Source: CAZJHD01 sp964545855
GTDB lineage: Bacteria > Planctomycetota > UBA1135 > JACQFD01
Direction of reading: 5' to 3'
NCBI GenBank assembly: GCA_964545855.1
Contig: CAZJHD010000001.1
Location: 1-64,000, forward strand
Length of the DNA stretch: 64,000 nucleotides
A program made the position numbers and the translations under genes. Each line of letters starts with the position of its first letter. Within the stretch, counting starts at the first letter, position 1. This document shows, piece by piece, positions 50,245-59,477 of this stretch. Below the pieces are notes generated by a model. The model worked only from the letters and a program-made list of their open reading frames with translations, searched no databases and was not told the DNA's origin.

Positions 50245-51624
50245 GTGGCTCTCCTCACGCACCTCCATCCGCCGCTCCCGCCGGCGCCGGCCGATCCGGA
50301 GGAGGCGCTCGCACCCTTCGAGCCGTCGGACGCCGCGCCCTTCGATCGCCGTCTCGCGGCGCACCTCCTGCGCCGCGCGGGCTTCGGCGGCACCCGCGAG
50401 GAGGTGGAGGCGGCGGCCGCCGCCGGTCCGCGCCGCGCCGTCGACGCGCTCGTCGACGCGCCGGCCGATCCGTCGCTCGCCGAGCTCGACGAGGCCATCG
50501 AGACGCTCCTCGACTTCGAGGACCCCGAGCGGCTCCAGGGCTGGTGGACCCTGCGGATGGCGCGCACGCGCGCGCCTCTGCGCGAGAAGGTGGCGCTGTT
50601 CCTCCACGGCCACTTCGCCACGGGCTGGAGGAAGGTGCGCTCCGTGCGCGCGATGTACGGCCAGGCCCGCCTGTTCCTCGACGAGGGGCTCGGATCGTTC
50701 CGCGGCGTGGCGCGCCGGATCGCCGCCGATCCCGCGATGCTCGTCTACCTCGACGGCACGCGGAGCCGTCGCGGGAGTCCGAACGAGAACTTCGCCCGCG
50801 AGCTGATGGAGCTCTTCACTCTCGGGCGCGGGAACTACTCGGAGACCGACATCCGCGAGGCGGCCCGCGCCTTCACCGGCTGGCGCGTCGACGGCGCGAC
50901 GAGCCGCTTCCACGAGCGCTCCCACGACGCCGGGGAGAAGACCGTCTTCGGACACGCGGGCGCCTTCCGCGGAGAGGACGTGGTCGACCTGTGCATCGAT
51001 CACCCCGCCTGCGCGCCCTTCCTCGCGGGGAAGCTGCTCCGCTTCCTCCTGATGCCCGCGCCGCCGGAGCCCCTCGTCGCGGCCTTCGCGCGCCGCATCC
51101 GCGACGCCGGCTTCGACCTCCGCGAGCCCCTGCGGACGCTCTTCGCGTCGCGGGTCTTCCATTCGGACGGCGCCTACCGCGCCCTCGTGAAGAGCCCCGC
51201 GGAGCTCGCCGCCGGCACGCTCCGCACCCTCGGCGGGCGCACGGCGGGGGCGCCGCTCGCGCAGGCCGTGGGCGCCATGGGGCAGGTGCTCTTCGATCCT
51301 CCGAGCGTGAAGGGATGGGACGGCGGTCTCGCCTGGATCCACTCCGCCACCTGGATCGCGCGCGCGCGCTTCGCCGCCCGGGCGACGCGCGACGGCGGCC
51401 CGCTCGGCCGCGAGTACTCCCTCGGTGCGATCTTCGGCGCCGAGGACCGGGCCAGCGCCGACGCCTGCGTGGGTCGCGCCCTCGACCTCCTCGTGCAGGG
51501 AGACGTCCCCGAGGCGGCGCGCGCCGCCCTCGCCGACGCGCTCGGGCGCGCGGGAGTCTCCGACGATGCGCTCCGCTCGCTGCTGCACGCCGTCCTCCTC
51601 CTCCCCGAGAGCCATGTCGCCTGA
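50245..51624 (+). CDS. DUF1800 family protein
   Basis: The 459-residue protein matches DUF1800. HLLRRAGFGGTREEVEAAAA opens the domain, and the signature SRRGSPNENFARELMELFTLG is followed by NYSETDIREAARAFTGW. FLHGHFATGWRKV and AFTGWRVDG lie between the conserved blocks. The family is always next to DUF1501 proteins and is linked with envelope proteins of Planctomycetota, Acidobacteriota and others, but its function is unknown. There is no evident signal peptide in this one; GTG 50245 is 8 bases after the preceding stop. The DUF1501 ATG lies inside its last codons. Confidence 0.92.
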   Translation: MALLTHLHPPLPPAPADPEEALAPFEPSDAAPFDRRLAAHLLRRAGFGGTREEVEAAAAAGPRRAVDALVDAPADPSLAELDEAIETLLDFEDPERLQGWWTLRMARTRAPLREKVALFLHGHFATGWRKVRSVRAMYGQARLFLDEGLGSFRGVARRIAADPAMLVYLDGTRSRRGSPNENFARELMELFTLGRGNYSETDIREAARAFTGWRVDGATSRFHERSHDAGEKTVFGHAGAFRGEDVVDLCIDHPACAPFLAGKLLRFLLMPAPPEPLVAAFARRIRDAGFDLREPLRTLFASRVFHSDGAYRALVKSPAELAAGTLRTLGGRTAGAPLAQAVGAMGQVLFDPPSVKGWDGGLAWIHSATWIARARFAARATRDGGPLGREYSLGAIFGAEDRASADACVGRALDLLVQGDVPEAARAALADALGRAGVSDDALRSLLHAVLLLPESHVA

Positions 51625-52876
51625 CGGACACCTCCCCATGGACCTCACGCGGCGCGCGTTCCTCGGCGGCGTCCTCGCCATCCCCGCGGTGCGGAGTTGG
51701 CTCGAGCCCTTCTCCTTCCTCGCGCCGCTCGGCGCGAGCGCCGGCGCCGATCCCGACGGTCGCGTCCTCCTCGTGGTGCAGCTCTCGGGGGGGAACGACG
51801 GGCTCAACACCGTCGTGCCCGTGGACGACGACCTCTACCACCGCGCGCGGCCGACGCTCCGGCTCGCGAAGGGATCGGGCGTCGCCCTGAGCAGCGAGCT
51901 CATGCTCCACCCGTCCCTCGGCGCGCTGCGCGACCTCCACGGCCGGGGCGAGCTCGCCGTCGTCACCAACGTCGGCTACCCCAAGCCCGACCGCTCGCAC
52001 TTCCGCTCGATGGACATCTGGCACACGGCGAGCACCGCCGAGCCCGGCGCCACGAGCTCGCCCACGGGCTGGATCGGGCGCGTGGCCGATTCCGTCGGGC
52101 TCCGGAGCGGAGACGCGGCCGCGATCCACGTCGGCGCGACGGAGCAGCCGCTCTCCCTCGTCGGCGAGCGGATGGTCGTGCCGTCGATCCTCGACGTGGA
52201 GAACGCCACCGTCGAGCCGCTGCGTCTCGACGCGTCGACCGGCTCCGACGGATCGCTCCTGCGCCGACTCGCGGAGGTGCCGCGCGGCGACGCCCTCGCC
52301 GCCGCCATCGCCGCCTCGGCGCGCACCGCCTACGACGCGTCCGACCGGCTCCGCTCCGTCGCCGACTCCTACCGCCCCGGCGCCGTCTACCCGGCGAGCG
52401 CGCTCGCGCGGAAGCTCTCGACGGTGGCGCAGGTGCTCGAGGCGGGCTTCGCGACGCGCATCGTCGCCGTCGAGACCGATGGCTACGACACGCACGCGAA
52501 CCAGGAGCAGGCCCACGAAGCGCTCCTCGCGGAGCTCGGTGGAGCCCTGGCAGCCTTCCACGCCGACCTGCGCGCCCACGGGCGCGGCGACCGCGTGCTC
52601 ACCGTCGTCTTCAGCGAGTTCGGCCGGCGCGTGAAGGAGAACGCGTCGTCGGGCACCGACCACGGCGCCGCGGGACCGGTCCTGCTGCTCGGGGGCGGCG
52701 TGCGGGGCGGCGTCCACGGCGCGCCGCCGGATCTCGCGCACCTCGACGACGGCGACGTCGTCATGGACACCGACTTCCGCCGCGTCTACGCGACGGCGCT
52801 GGACGTCTGGCTCGGCCTTCCCTCGGAGCCGATCCTCGGCGGACGATTCGCGACGCTCGGCGTGCTGCGGGATTGA
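51614..52876 (+). CDS. DUF1501 family protein with Tat-like signal
   Basis: The 420-residue protein has a twin-arginine-like signal (TRRAFLGGVLAIPAVRSWL) after a short lead, so it is likely exported folded. VLLVVQLSGGNDGLNTVVPV is the DUF1501 opening, with the sulfatase/phosphatase-like fold; DRSHFRSMDIWHT, RIVAVETDGYDTHANQEQ and VVFSEFGRRVKEN follow with conserved Asp and His. The function is unknown; a hydrolase of the alkaline phosphatase type is an inference. ATG 51614 overlaps the DUF1800 stop by 11 bases; ATG 51638 (MDLTRRAF) is an alternative start. Confidence 0.92.
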   Translation: MSPDGHLPMDLTRRAFLGGVLAIPAVRSWLEPFSFLAPLGASAGADPDGRVLLVVQLSGGNDGLNTVVPVDDDLYHRARPTLRLAKGSGVALSSELMLHPSLGALRDLHGRGELAVVTNVGYPKPDRSHFRSMDIWHTASTAEPGATSSPTGWIGRVADSVGLRSGDAAAIHVGATEQPLSLVGERMVVPSILDVENATVEPLRLDASTGSDGSLLRRLAEVPRGDALAAAIAASARTAYDASDRLRSVADSYRPGAVYPASALARKLSTVAQVLEAGFATRIVAVETDGYDTHANQEQAHEALLAELGGALAAFHADLRAHGRGDRVLTVVFSEFGRRVKENASSGTDHGAAGPVLLLGGGVRGGVHGAPPDLAHLDDGDVVMDTDFRRVYATALDVWLGLPSEPILGGRFATLGVLRD

Positions 52877-52877
52877 A

Positions 52878-52905
52878 GGAGGAGCGAAGCGCGGCACCCT
52901 CCTCC
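52878..52905 (+). terminator. Hairpin after the DUF1501 gene
   Basis: GGAGGAG (52878-52884) pairs with CTCCTCC (52899-52905) directly after the stop. The loop is 14 bases and no U-tract follows, so terminator strength is uncertain. Confidence 0.35.
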
Positions 52906-53021
52906 GGCCCGCGCGATGTGCGTGCGCCTGAATCGAGGTCGCCGCGCTCCGTTCTCCGCCGGTCCTCGCCCCGCGATTTCACTGCCGCCGCCGGAGCGCC
53001 GGGGAGCCTTCGGAGATTCTC

Positions 53022-53552
53022 ATGAAGGCTCTGGCCTCCTTCCCCCGACCCGAGATCGCCGGGCGCGACGTCGCGCGGCTCGTCGAGACGCACGAGGCGC
53101 CGCTCGCACGCTACCTCGTCTACCTCGGGTGTCCGGCGGCGGAGGTGCCCGATCTCGTCCAGGAGTCGTTCCTCGCGTTCCTCCGGTCGGGCGCGGAGGA
53201 CCGGGGCGCCGCGGCGACGGGGACGTGGTTGCGCACGACGGCGCGGCGACTCTTCCTCCGCTGGGTCGCGCGGCAACGCGTCGCGCCTCGCTTCGAGGAC
53301 CTCGACGCCGCGGACCGCGCCTGGGAGGGCTTCGAGCGGGGAGACGGTGGCCGCGGGTACCTCGAGGCGCTCCGCGAATGCGTGCGCGCCCTCGGCGAGC
53401 GCGCGCGCCGTGCCCTCGACCTCCAGTACCGCGATCGGCTGAGCCGGCGCGAGATCGCGGATGCGTTGGGCCTCGGGGAAGCGGGCGCGAAGAGCCTGCT
53501 GGAGCGCACGCGGTCAACGCTGCGCGATTGCGTCGCGCGGAGGCTCGCGTGA
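53022..53552 (+). CDS. ECF sigma factor
   Basis: The 176-residue protein is an extracytoplasmic-function sigma factor. Region 2 spans about residues 15-90 (HEAPLARYLVYLGCPAAEVP, DLVQESFLAFL, then GTWLRTTARRLFLRWVARQR). Region 4 spans about 118-172 (CVRALGERARRALDLQYRDR, then the helix-turn-helix LSRREIADALGLGEAGAKSL). It has a two-region structure without region 1 or 3. ATG 53022 follows GGAG with 6 bases between. The stop overlaps the GTG of the anti-sigma-like gene by 4 bases, the classical sigma/anti-sigma coupling. Confidence 0.92.
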   Translation: MKALASFPRPEIAGRDVARLVETHEAPLARYLVYLGCPAAEVPDLVQESFLAFLRSGAEDRGAAATGTWLRTTARRLFLRWVARQRVAPRFEDLDAADRAWEGFERGDGGRGYLEALRECVRALGERARRALDLQYRDRLSRREIADALGLGEAGAKSLLERTRSTLRDCVARRLA

Positions 53553-54808
53553 CGACCGTCCACGACGACCGGATCCTCGACCTGGCGCTCGAGGAGATCC
53601 TCGGCGCGCCGCGCGCGGACACGGGCCGCCGCGTCCTCGACGCCTGGGCGCGCGAGCGCAGCGGGGCAGTGGCTCGAGGGCCGCGTGCGATGAGGCGGAT
53701 TCCGCGCCGCATCGCGATCGTCGCCGCGTCGCTCGCGGCGGCGGCTCTCGTGGGCGCTGCCGCGCTCCTCTGGCTTCCGCGCACCGCCGCTCCCATCGCG
53801 CATTCGGAGGTGGACCTCTGGGTGCTTCGAGGCACCGATCTCGAGCAGCGCCGCATCCGCACGGTCCTCGACGGCGACTGGGCCGTGGCGGCCGCCGGCG
53901 AGTGGCCCGAGCTCGACGTCTCCGGAGGCACGCGCCTCGCGCTCCTTCCGGGAGCCCTCCTGCGGCTCGCGATGGAGGACGGCGCGCCGCTCGCGACCCT
54001 CGCCGCCGGCGACCTCGAGGTGGCGCACGCCGGCGCCGCTCCCTTCTCTCTCGCCGTTCCCCACGGGCGCGTCCGCTTCGAAGGCCCGGCGCGCGTCCGA
54101 CTCTCCGTGCCTTCGACACCAGGAGTCGAGCCCATGTCCGTCGAATCGTTCCGATCGTTCCTCCGTCTGCCCGCCGCGGCGAGCCTCTTCGCGCTCCTCG
54201 CCGTCGCCGAAGGCTCCGCCATCGTCGTCACGCCGCAGGGCGAGACGAATGTCGACGCCGGCACGTCCGTCCGCATCGACGACGGGGGCGTGCGCGACGA
54301 TCTGCCGCCGCTGCCGAAGCCCGGGAAGGAGCACCGCATCCTCGAGGAGCTCGCCGGCAAGTGGACCGTCGTGCGCCGCATCCGTCCCGAGCCGAGCGCT
54401 CCCTGGATCGAGACGAAGGGCACCGACGAAGCGGAGATCGTCGCCGGGGGCTTCTTCCTCCTGAGCACGATCCGCGAGGAGGGCCTGGGGATGCGCACCG
54501 AGGGGCGGATGTTCTTCGGCTACGACCCGATGAAGAAGGAGTACGTCTTCTCGTCGGTCTACAGCACGTCCCCCTTGCTCATGAGCGGCGCGGGGACCTT
54601 CGACGAGACGAAGCGCCTCTTCACGCTGCGGACCTCCCTGGACTACCCCGGTCAGGACGAGCCGGTCGCGTTCCGCACGACGATGGATCTCACGAAGAAG
54701 GGTGTGCTGCAGATCCAGAGCTTCGTCACGCAGAACGGGAAGGAGATCCTCTACATGGAGGCGACGCACACGCGCATCGAGGCGCCGCAGCCCGCGCGCG
54801 AGAAGTAG
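53549..54808 (+). CDS. FecR-like anti-sigma protein fused to DUF1579
   Basis: The 419-residue protein has a cytoplasmic N-terminus of about 50 residues, a membrane segment at about 54-76 (IAIVAASLAAAALVGAAALL), a FecR-like periplasmic domain (TRLALLPGALLRLAMEDGAP, then GDLEVAHAGAAPFSLAVPHG), a linker with a second hydrophobic stretch near 200-215, and a C-terminal DUF1579-like domain (LEELAGKWTVVRRI, MRTEGRMFFGYDPMKKEYVF, then ILYMEATHTR). The short N-terminus would hold the upstream ECF sigma factor. DUF1579 is a lipocalin-like fold that could bind a ligand, so this may be a direct ligand-sensing anti-sigma factor. GTG 53549 is the start. Confidence 0.75.
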   Translation: MTTVHDDRILDLALEEILGAPRADTGRRVLDAWARERSGAVARGPRAMRRIPRRIAIVAASLAAAALVGAAALLWLPRTAAPIAHSEVDLWVLRGTDLEQRRIRTVLDGDWAVAAAGEWPELDVSGGTRLALLPGALLRLAMEDGAPLATLAAGDLEVAHAGAAPFSLAVPHGRVRFEGPARVRLSVPSTPGVEPMSVESFRSFLRLPAAASLFALLAVAEGSAIVVTPQGETNVDAGTSVRIDDGGVRDDLPPLPKPGKEHRILEELAGKWTVVRRIRPEPSAPWIETKGTDEAEIVAGGFFLLSTIREEGLGMRTEGRMFFGYDPMKKEYVFSSVYSTSPLLMSGAGTFDETKRLFTLRTSLDYPGQDEPVAFRTTMDLTKKGVLQIQSFVTQNGKEILYMEATHTRIEAPQPAREK

Positions 54809-54819
54809 CGGCCGAAGAG

Positions 54820-54888
54820 CGTCGCCAGGCACCTCCCGTCTGCAGCTCGCAGTGCGCGCGAGGGGCGAACGGGAAGTGCCTGGCGACG
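54820..54888. repeat. REP-like inverted repeat
   Basis: The 20-base arm at 54820-54839 (CGTCGCCAGGCACC and on) matches the inverted 54869-54888 except at one position, which would be a G-U pair in RNA. Between them are 29 bases with a CTGC/GCAG mini-stem. It lies between the anti-sigma gene and the amidohydrolase operon, 12 bases after the stop. It resembles the 6725 and 44816 elements in layout but not in sequence. Confidence 0.75.
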
Positions 54889-54967
54889 GTCGTCGGCTCG
54901 TTCCGGAGCGGCGCCCCTGCGCCCCCTTTTCACCGGCGCGCTCTGCCCGTATCACGGCGCGCCTGCC

Positions 54968-56596
54968 ATGGCCAAAACGCCCGGACTCGCCGCGTTCCTT
55001 CTCCTCCCTCCGATCTTCGTCGCGCTCGGCCCCGTGTCGGCGGCCGCGCCTCCCCAGGGCTCCGACGCTCCGGAGACCCACGCGATCCTCCACGCGAAGA
55101 TCGTCGTCGGCGACGGATCGGTGATCCTCTCCGGGCGCGTGCTCGTCCACGACGGACGGATCGTCGCCGTCGACGAGGAGCAGCAGTCGCCGCCGGGCGC
55201 GCGCGTGATCGACGGCACGGGCCTCACGGTCTATCCGGGTTTCGTCGACGGCAGCGTCGTGGGGGGGATCGTTCTCCCGCCCGTCGTGAAGGAGGGCGAG
55301 CCCTTCGATCCGTCGCTCGCCGCCTCGGCGCGCATGCGCGAGATCGACCGGAAGGGGATCCGTCCCGAGGCGTCGGCCCTGGATCTCCTCGACGTCCCGG
55401 AGGAGGCCGCCTCCGCGCGGCGGCGGGCCGGATTCGCGCTCGCACTCTTCGAGCCCGAGCCGGCGACCCTCGGCGGCCGCGCCGCGCTCGCCGATCTGAG
55501 CGGCGGACCCCGCCGCGAGACGATCCTGCGCGCCGACCTCGCGCTCGCGGCGTCGCTGGAGCCGGCGAGCGGCGAGGGATACCCGAGGAGCTCCATGGGC
55601 GCGATCGCCCACTTCCGCCAGGCGATCCTCGACGCGCAGTGGCAGCGCAATGCGTGGAAGAGCTGGGACGAGGGCGTGCGCGACGGCGCCGCGCCGCCGC
55701 TCGATCCGATCCTGAGGGCGCTCGAGCCCTTCCTCGACCGAGGCGCGCCCGTCGCCTTCGAGGCCGACTCGATGCAGGCGATCCATCGCGTGCTCGCGAT
55801 CTCCGACGAGCTCGGGCTGCGGCCCTGGATCGTCGGCGGCTCCGAGGCGCATCGGTGCGCCGCGACTCTCGCCGCGCGGAAGGTGCCCGTCCTCCTCACG
55901 CTCGAGTTCGGCCCGGAGCCGAAGGATCCGAAGGAGAAAGACGACGGGAAGGAGAAGGCGAAGGAAGGGGAGACGAAGGAGGCCGAGCCACCGAAGGACG
56001 CCGGCGAGACGCAGGACGCGCCGGCGGCGGAGTCGAAGCCCGACGCCGCCTCCAAGCCCGAGGACGCTCCGGCCGCGAAGAAGCCCTGGTTCCATCCCGA
56101 CGCGCCCTCCGAGAAGCAACGCCTGGAGCGGCGCCGCCATTGGGTCGAGCGCGCGGCGAACGCCTCGGTGCTCGCGAAGGAGGGCGTGCCCCTCGTGCTC
56201 ACGACGCGCGGCCTGTCGGCGCCGAAGGACTTCCACGCGGCGCTCGCGAAGGCGATCGACCACGGGTTCCCGAGGGAGACGGCCCTCGCGGCCGTGACGA
56301 CCACGCCGGCCGAGCTCTTCGGCGCCGCCGACCGGATGGGCCGCGTCGCCACGGGGCGTCCGGCCTATCTCACCGTCGTGAAGGGCGCCTTCGGCGACAA
56401 GGACCTCGCCGTACGGCACGTCTTCGTGGGTGTGCGCCGCTTCGACTTCGAGGCGGGGGACGACGGCAAGCCTTCCGAGACGCAGCGCGCCGGACGGCGG
56501 AGGCCCCGCGACGCGAGCGGCGCCGAGGACGACGACGATCCCCGAGACGATTCCCACGACGGACACCGCGGCGACGCGCAGGGAGGACTTCGATGA
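54968..56596 (+). CDS. Secreted amidohydrolase-like protein lacking the HxH site
   Basis: The 542-residue protein has a signal peptide (GLAAFLLLPPIFVALGPVSA) and an amidohydrolase (imidazolonepropionase-like) frame: AILHAKIVVGDGSVILSGRV, GARVIDGTGLTVYPGFVDG and ETALAAVTTTPAELFGAADR. In place of the metal-binding HxH after the PGFVD motif it reads GFVDGSVVGGIVL, so it probably cannot bind zinc there. A highly charged Lys/Glu/Pro/Asp-rich insert lies around 320-375. It is likely a non-catalytic partner. The stop overlaps the next ATG by 4 bases. Confidence 0.78.
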   Translation: MAKTPGLAAFLLLPPIFVALGPVSAAAPPQGSDAPETHAILHAKIVVGDGSVILSGRVLVHDGRIVAVDEEQQSPPGARVIDGTGLTVYPGFVDGSVVGGIVLPPVVKEGEPFDPSLAASARMREIDRKGIRPEASALDLLDVPEEAASARRRAGFALALFEPEPATLGGRAALADLSGGPRRETILRADLALAASLEPASGEGYPRSSMGAIAHFRQAILDAQWQRNAWKSWDEGVRDGAAPPLDPILRALEPFLDRGAPVAFEADSMQAIHRVLAISDELGLRPWIVGGSEAHRCAATLAARKVPVLLTLEFGPEPKDPKEKDDGKEKAKEGETKEAEPPKDAGETQDAPAAESKPDAASKPEDAPAAKKPWFHPDAPSEKQRLERRRHWVERAANASVLAKEGVPLVLTTRGLSAPKDFHAALAKAIDHGFPRETALAAVTTTPAELFGAADRMGRVATGRPAYLTVVKGAFGDKDLAVRHVFVGVRRFDFEAGDDGKPSETQRAGRRRPRDASGAEDDDDPRDDSHDGHRGDAQGGLR

Positions 56597-59313
56597 GCCG
56601 CGCCACGCTCCTGCTCCGCACTCCCCTCGCGGCGCTCCTCGTTCCCGCGCTCGCGCTCCCCGTCTCGGGTCGCGTCCAGGGACCCGGCGGCGCCGCGTCG
56701 GCTCCGGCCAAGACCAGCGCCGAAGCCGCCTTCACGGCCCCCGAGTGGCCCGCCGAGATCGACGCCGATCGCGTCCCCACGCTCCGCACGGGAGGGAACG
56801 TCCTCATCGAGAACGCGACGATCCTGCCGGTCTCGTCGCCCATGATCGAGAGGGGCTCGATCCTCGTGCGCGGTGGGAAGATCGCCGCCATCGGCGAACG
56901 GCTGTCGGCTCCCGAGGGCACCGTCGTGATCGACGGCCGCGGCCTCTTCGTGGCACCGGGCTCCGTCGATTGCCATTCGCACCTCGCGATCCACGGCAGC
57001 GTGAACGAGATGACCGACTCGATCACGGCGGAGTGCCGCATCGCCGACGTGATCGACCCCGACGACCTCTCGATCTACCGCGCGCTCGCCGGCGGATCGA
57101 CGGTGAACCGTCTCCTCCACGGCAGCGCGAACCCGATCGGCGGCGAGCACGCCGTCGTGAAGCTCAAGTGGAAGCGCACGGCGGCGGAGCTGCTGATGGT
57201 GGACGCTCCGCGCGGCATCAAGTTCGCGCTCGGCGAGAACCCGAAGCGCTCGAGCTCCTCGCGCCAGGACGGCCCGTCGCGCTACCCGGCGAGCCGCATG
57301 GGGGTCGAGGCCGTGATCCGGCGCGCCTTCGGCGAGGCGCGCGACCTCCTGGCGCGCCAGAAGTCCGACCTCGAGCGGATCGGACGCGGAGAGAAGGTGG
57401 CGCCGCGGCGGCAAGACCTCCGTCTCGGCACGATCGCCGCGATCGTCGCGGGCGAAGTGGCGATCCACAGCCACTGCTACCGCGCCGACGAGATCCAGAT
57501 GCTCCTCGAGCTCGCCGAGTCCTTCGGCGTGCAGGTGAAGACCCTGCAGCACGTGCTCGAGGGCTACATCGTGGCGCCCGAGATCGCGCGGCACGGCGCC
57601 GGCGCCTCCACCTTCTCCGACTGGTGGGCCTACAAGGCCGAGGCCTACGACGCCACGCCCTACAACGCGGCGCTCATGGCGCGCGCGGGCGTGAACGTCT
57701 CGCTCAACAGCGACAGCGCGGAGCTCGTGCGGCGCCTGCACCTCGATTCGGGGAAGACCATCCGCTACGGCATGCTCGCGCCCGACGAGGCGCTCGCCAT
57801 GGTGACCCTCAACCCGGCGCACCAGCTCGGCATCGCCGCGCGCGTCGGCTCGCTCGAAGTGGGGAAGGACGCCGACCTCGCGATCTTCGACGGCCACCCG
57901 CTCGCCTGCTCCAGCAAGTGCGTCTGGTCGCTCGTCGACGGCGAGGTGGAGTTCCAGCGGCGCGACGCGTGGACCGAGTACCTGGCGGCCCTCCCGGCGG
58001 CGCCGGCGCGCGAGTCGCGGCGATCGTCCTGGGCGGCGACGACGCCCTGGAGCCCCGCTCCGAAGATCGCCCCTCCGCCCTTCGAGCGCATCGCGATCGT
58101 CCGCGGCACCGTCGTGCCCGTCGACGGGCCCGTCGTCGAGAACGGAACGGTCCTCGTCGAGAACGGCGTGATCACGGCCCTGGGCGCCGGGCTCCCGGCG
58201 CCGGCGGGGGCGGCGGTGATCGACGCCACGGGTCTCTTCGTCTATCCCGGTCTCCTCGACGGCGGCTCGCCCGTCGGTCTCGCGGAGATCGGTCAAGTGT
58301 CGGCCACCGTCGATCGCGGCGAGGGCGCCGCGCGGTGGCAGCCGGACATCCTCGCGTCCCGCGCTCTCTCGGCCCGCAGCGAGCACATCGCCGTCGCGCG
58401 CGCGAACGGCGTCACGACCGTGCTCGTGCCGCCCTCGGGCGGCACGATCCAGGGACAGTCGTCGCTCGTGCACCTCGACGGCTGGACCCCCGCGGAGATG
58501 CTGGTGGCCGACCCGCTCGCGCTGCACGCGAGCTTCCCCTCGCAGTCGTCCTGGGACTCGCAGAAGAGCGACGCGGACAACGAGAAGGAGCGGGAGAAGG
58601 TCTACGGCACGAGCACGCGGGAGCTGAAGGAGGGTTTCGAGCGCGCGGCGGCCTGGGGCCGCGGGCCGCGCACGGGCCCCCGTGATCCGCGGGTCGCCGC
58701 CCTCGCTCCCTACGCCCTCGGCGAACGCCCCGTGATCTTCTCCGTGGGCTCCGCCGTCGAGGCCGTGGCCGCCGTGCGGTTCTCCGAGGAGAACGGCCTG
58801 CGGCCGATCCTCCGCATGGACGCGGGCGAGGCCGGCCGCGTGGCCGCGTTCCTCGCGAAGAAGGACGTGCCCGTGCTCCTGGGCGCCGTGACGTCGCTCC
58901 CGCGCTCCGTGTGGGATCCCTACGACACCGCCTACAGCGCGCCCCGCCTGCTGCAGGCGGCCGGCGTGCGCTTCGGATTCGCTCTCGGCGATTCGAGCAA
59001 CCTGCGCAACCTCCCGTTCCAAGCGGGAATCGCCGTCGCCTTCGGGCTCTCTCCCGAGGCGGCGCTGCGCTCCGTCACGCTCTCGACGGCCGAGATCCTC
59101 GGCGTCGACGAGAAGCTCGGCTCGATCGCCGTCGGGAAGATCGCCGACCTGATCGTGACGGACGGAAGCCCCCTCGAGGTTCGCACGCACGTGAAGCACG
59201 CCGTGATCGGCGGCCGCCGCGTCGATCTCTCGTCGAGGCACACGCGGCTCTACGAGCAGTACCTGCAGCGCCTCTCGCCCGAGCAGCGCGCCGCGGCGGG
59301 CCCGGCGCGGTAG
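56593..59313 (+). CDS. Secreted double amidohydrolase, second module inactive
   Basis: The 906-residue protein holds two amidohydrolase modules. Module 1 (about 65-475) has the intact site: APGSVDCHSHLAIHG (H128 and H130), AIHSHCYRADE, LQHVLEGY and LNSDSAELV, so it should be a metal hydrolase. Module 2 (about 500-890) keeps the fold (VENGTVLVENGVITALGAGL, YPGLLDGGSPVGLAEIG) but lacks HxH and so is probably inactive. With the upstream gene this makes three amidohydrolase modules, one active and two not. Signal sequence at residues 5-27. It may digest a cyclic amide or peptide in the periplasm; the substrate is unknown. ATG 56593 overlaps the preceding stop. Confidence 0.8.
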   Translation: MSRATLLLRTPLAALLVPALALPVSGRVQGPGGAASAPAKTSAEAAFTAPEWPAEIDADRVPTLRTGGNVLIENATILPVSSPMIERGSILVRGGKIAAIGERLSAPEGTVVIDGRGLFVAPGSVDCHSHLAIHGSVNEMTDSITAECRIADVIDPDDLSIYRALAGGSTVNRLLHGSANPIGGEHAVVKLKWKRTAAELLMVDAPRGIKFALGENPKRSSSSRQDGPSRYPASRMGVEAVIRRAFGEARDLLARQKSDLERIGRGEKVAPRRQDLRLGTIAAIVAGEVAIHSHCYRADEIQMLLELAESFGVQVKTLQHVLEGYIVAPEIARHGAGASTFSDWWAYKAEAYDATPYNAALMARAGVNVSLNSDSAELVRRLHLDSGKTIRYGMLAPDEALAMVTLNPAHQLGIAARVGSLEVGKDADLAIFDGHPLACSSKCVWSLVDGEVEFQRRDAWTEYLAALPAAPARESRRSSWAATTPWSPAPKIAPPPFERIAIVRGTVVPVDGPVVENGTVLVENGVITALGAGLPAPAGAAVIDATGLFVYPGLLDGGSPVGLAEIGQVSATVDRGEGAARWQPDILASRALSARSEHIAVARANGVTTVLVPPSGGTIQGQSSLVHLDGWTPAEMLVADPLALHASFPSQSSWDSQKSDADNEKEREKVYGTSTRELKEGFERAAAWGRGPRTGPRDPRVAALAPYALGERPVIFSVGSAVEAVAAVRFSEENGLRPILRMDAGEAGRVAAFLAKKDVPVLLGAVTSLPRSVWDPYDTAYSAPRLLQAAGVRFGFALGDSSNLRNLPFQAGIAVAFGLSPEAALRSVTLSTAEILGVDEKLGSIAVGKIADLIVTDGSPLEVRTHVKHAVIGGRRVDLSSRHTRLYEQYLQRLSPEQRAAAGPAR

Positions 59314-59331
59314 GGCGCGCCGCGGGATCGG

Positions 59332-59350
59332 CCGGGAACTCCTTTCCCGG
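59332..59350 (+). terminator. Hairpin after the amidohydrolase operon
   Basis: CCGGGAA (59332-59338) pairs with TTCCCGG (59344-59350) around CTCCT, 18 bases after the stop. No U-tract follows. Confidence 0.45.
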
Positions 59351-59477
59351 GGGACGCTTCGCCCGACGCCCTTCGGACGGAGCCGCCGGCGCAAGATCCC
59401 CTCAAAGTTTTCCCAGGTTGCCGGCCGATAGGAGGCGGGCCGCGAGCGCACTCCCCCGCGCTCGATGGCGTCCGCCG

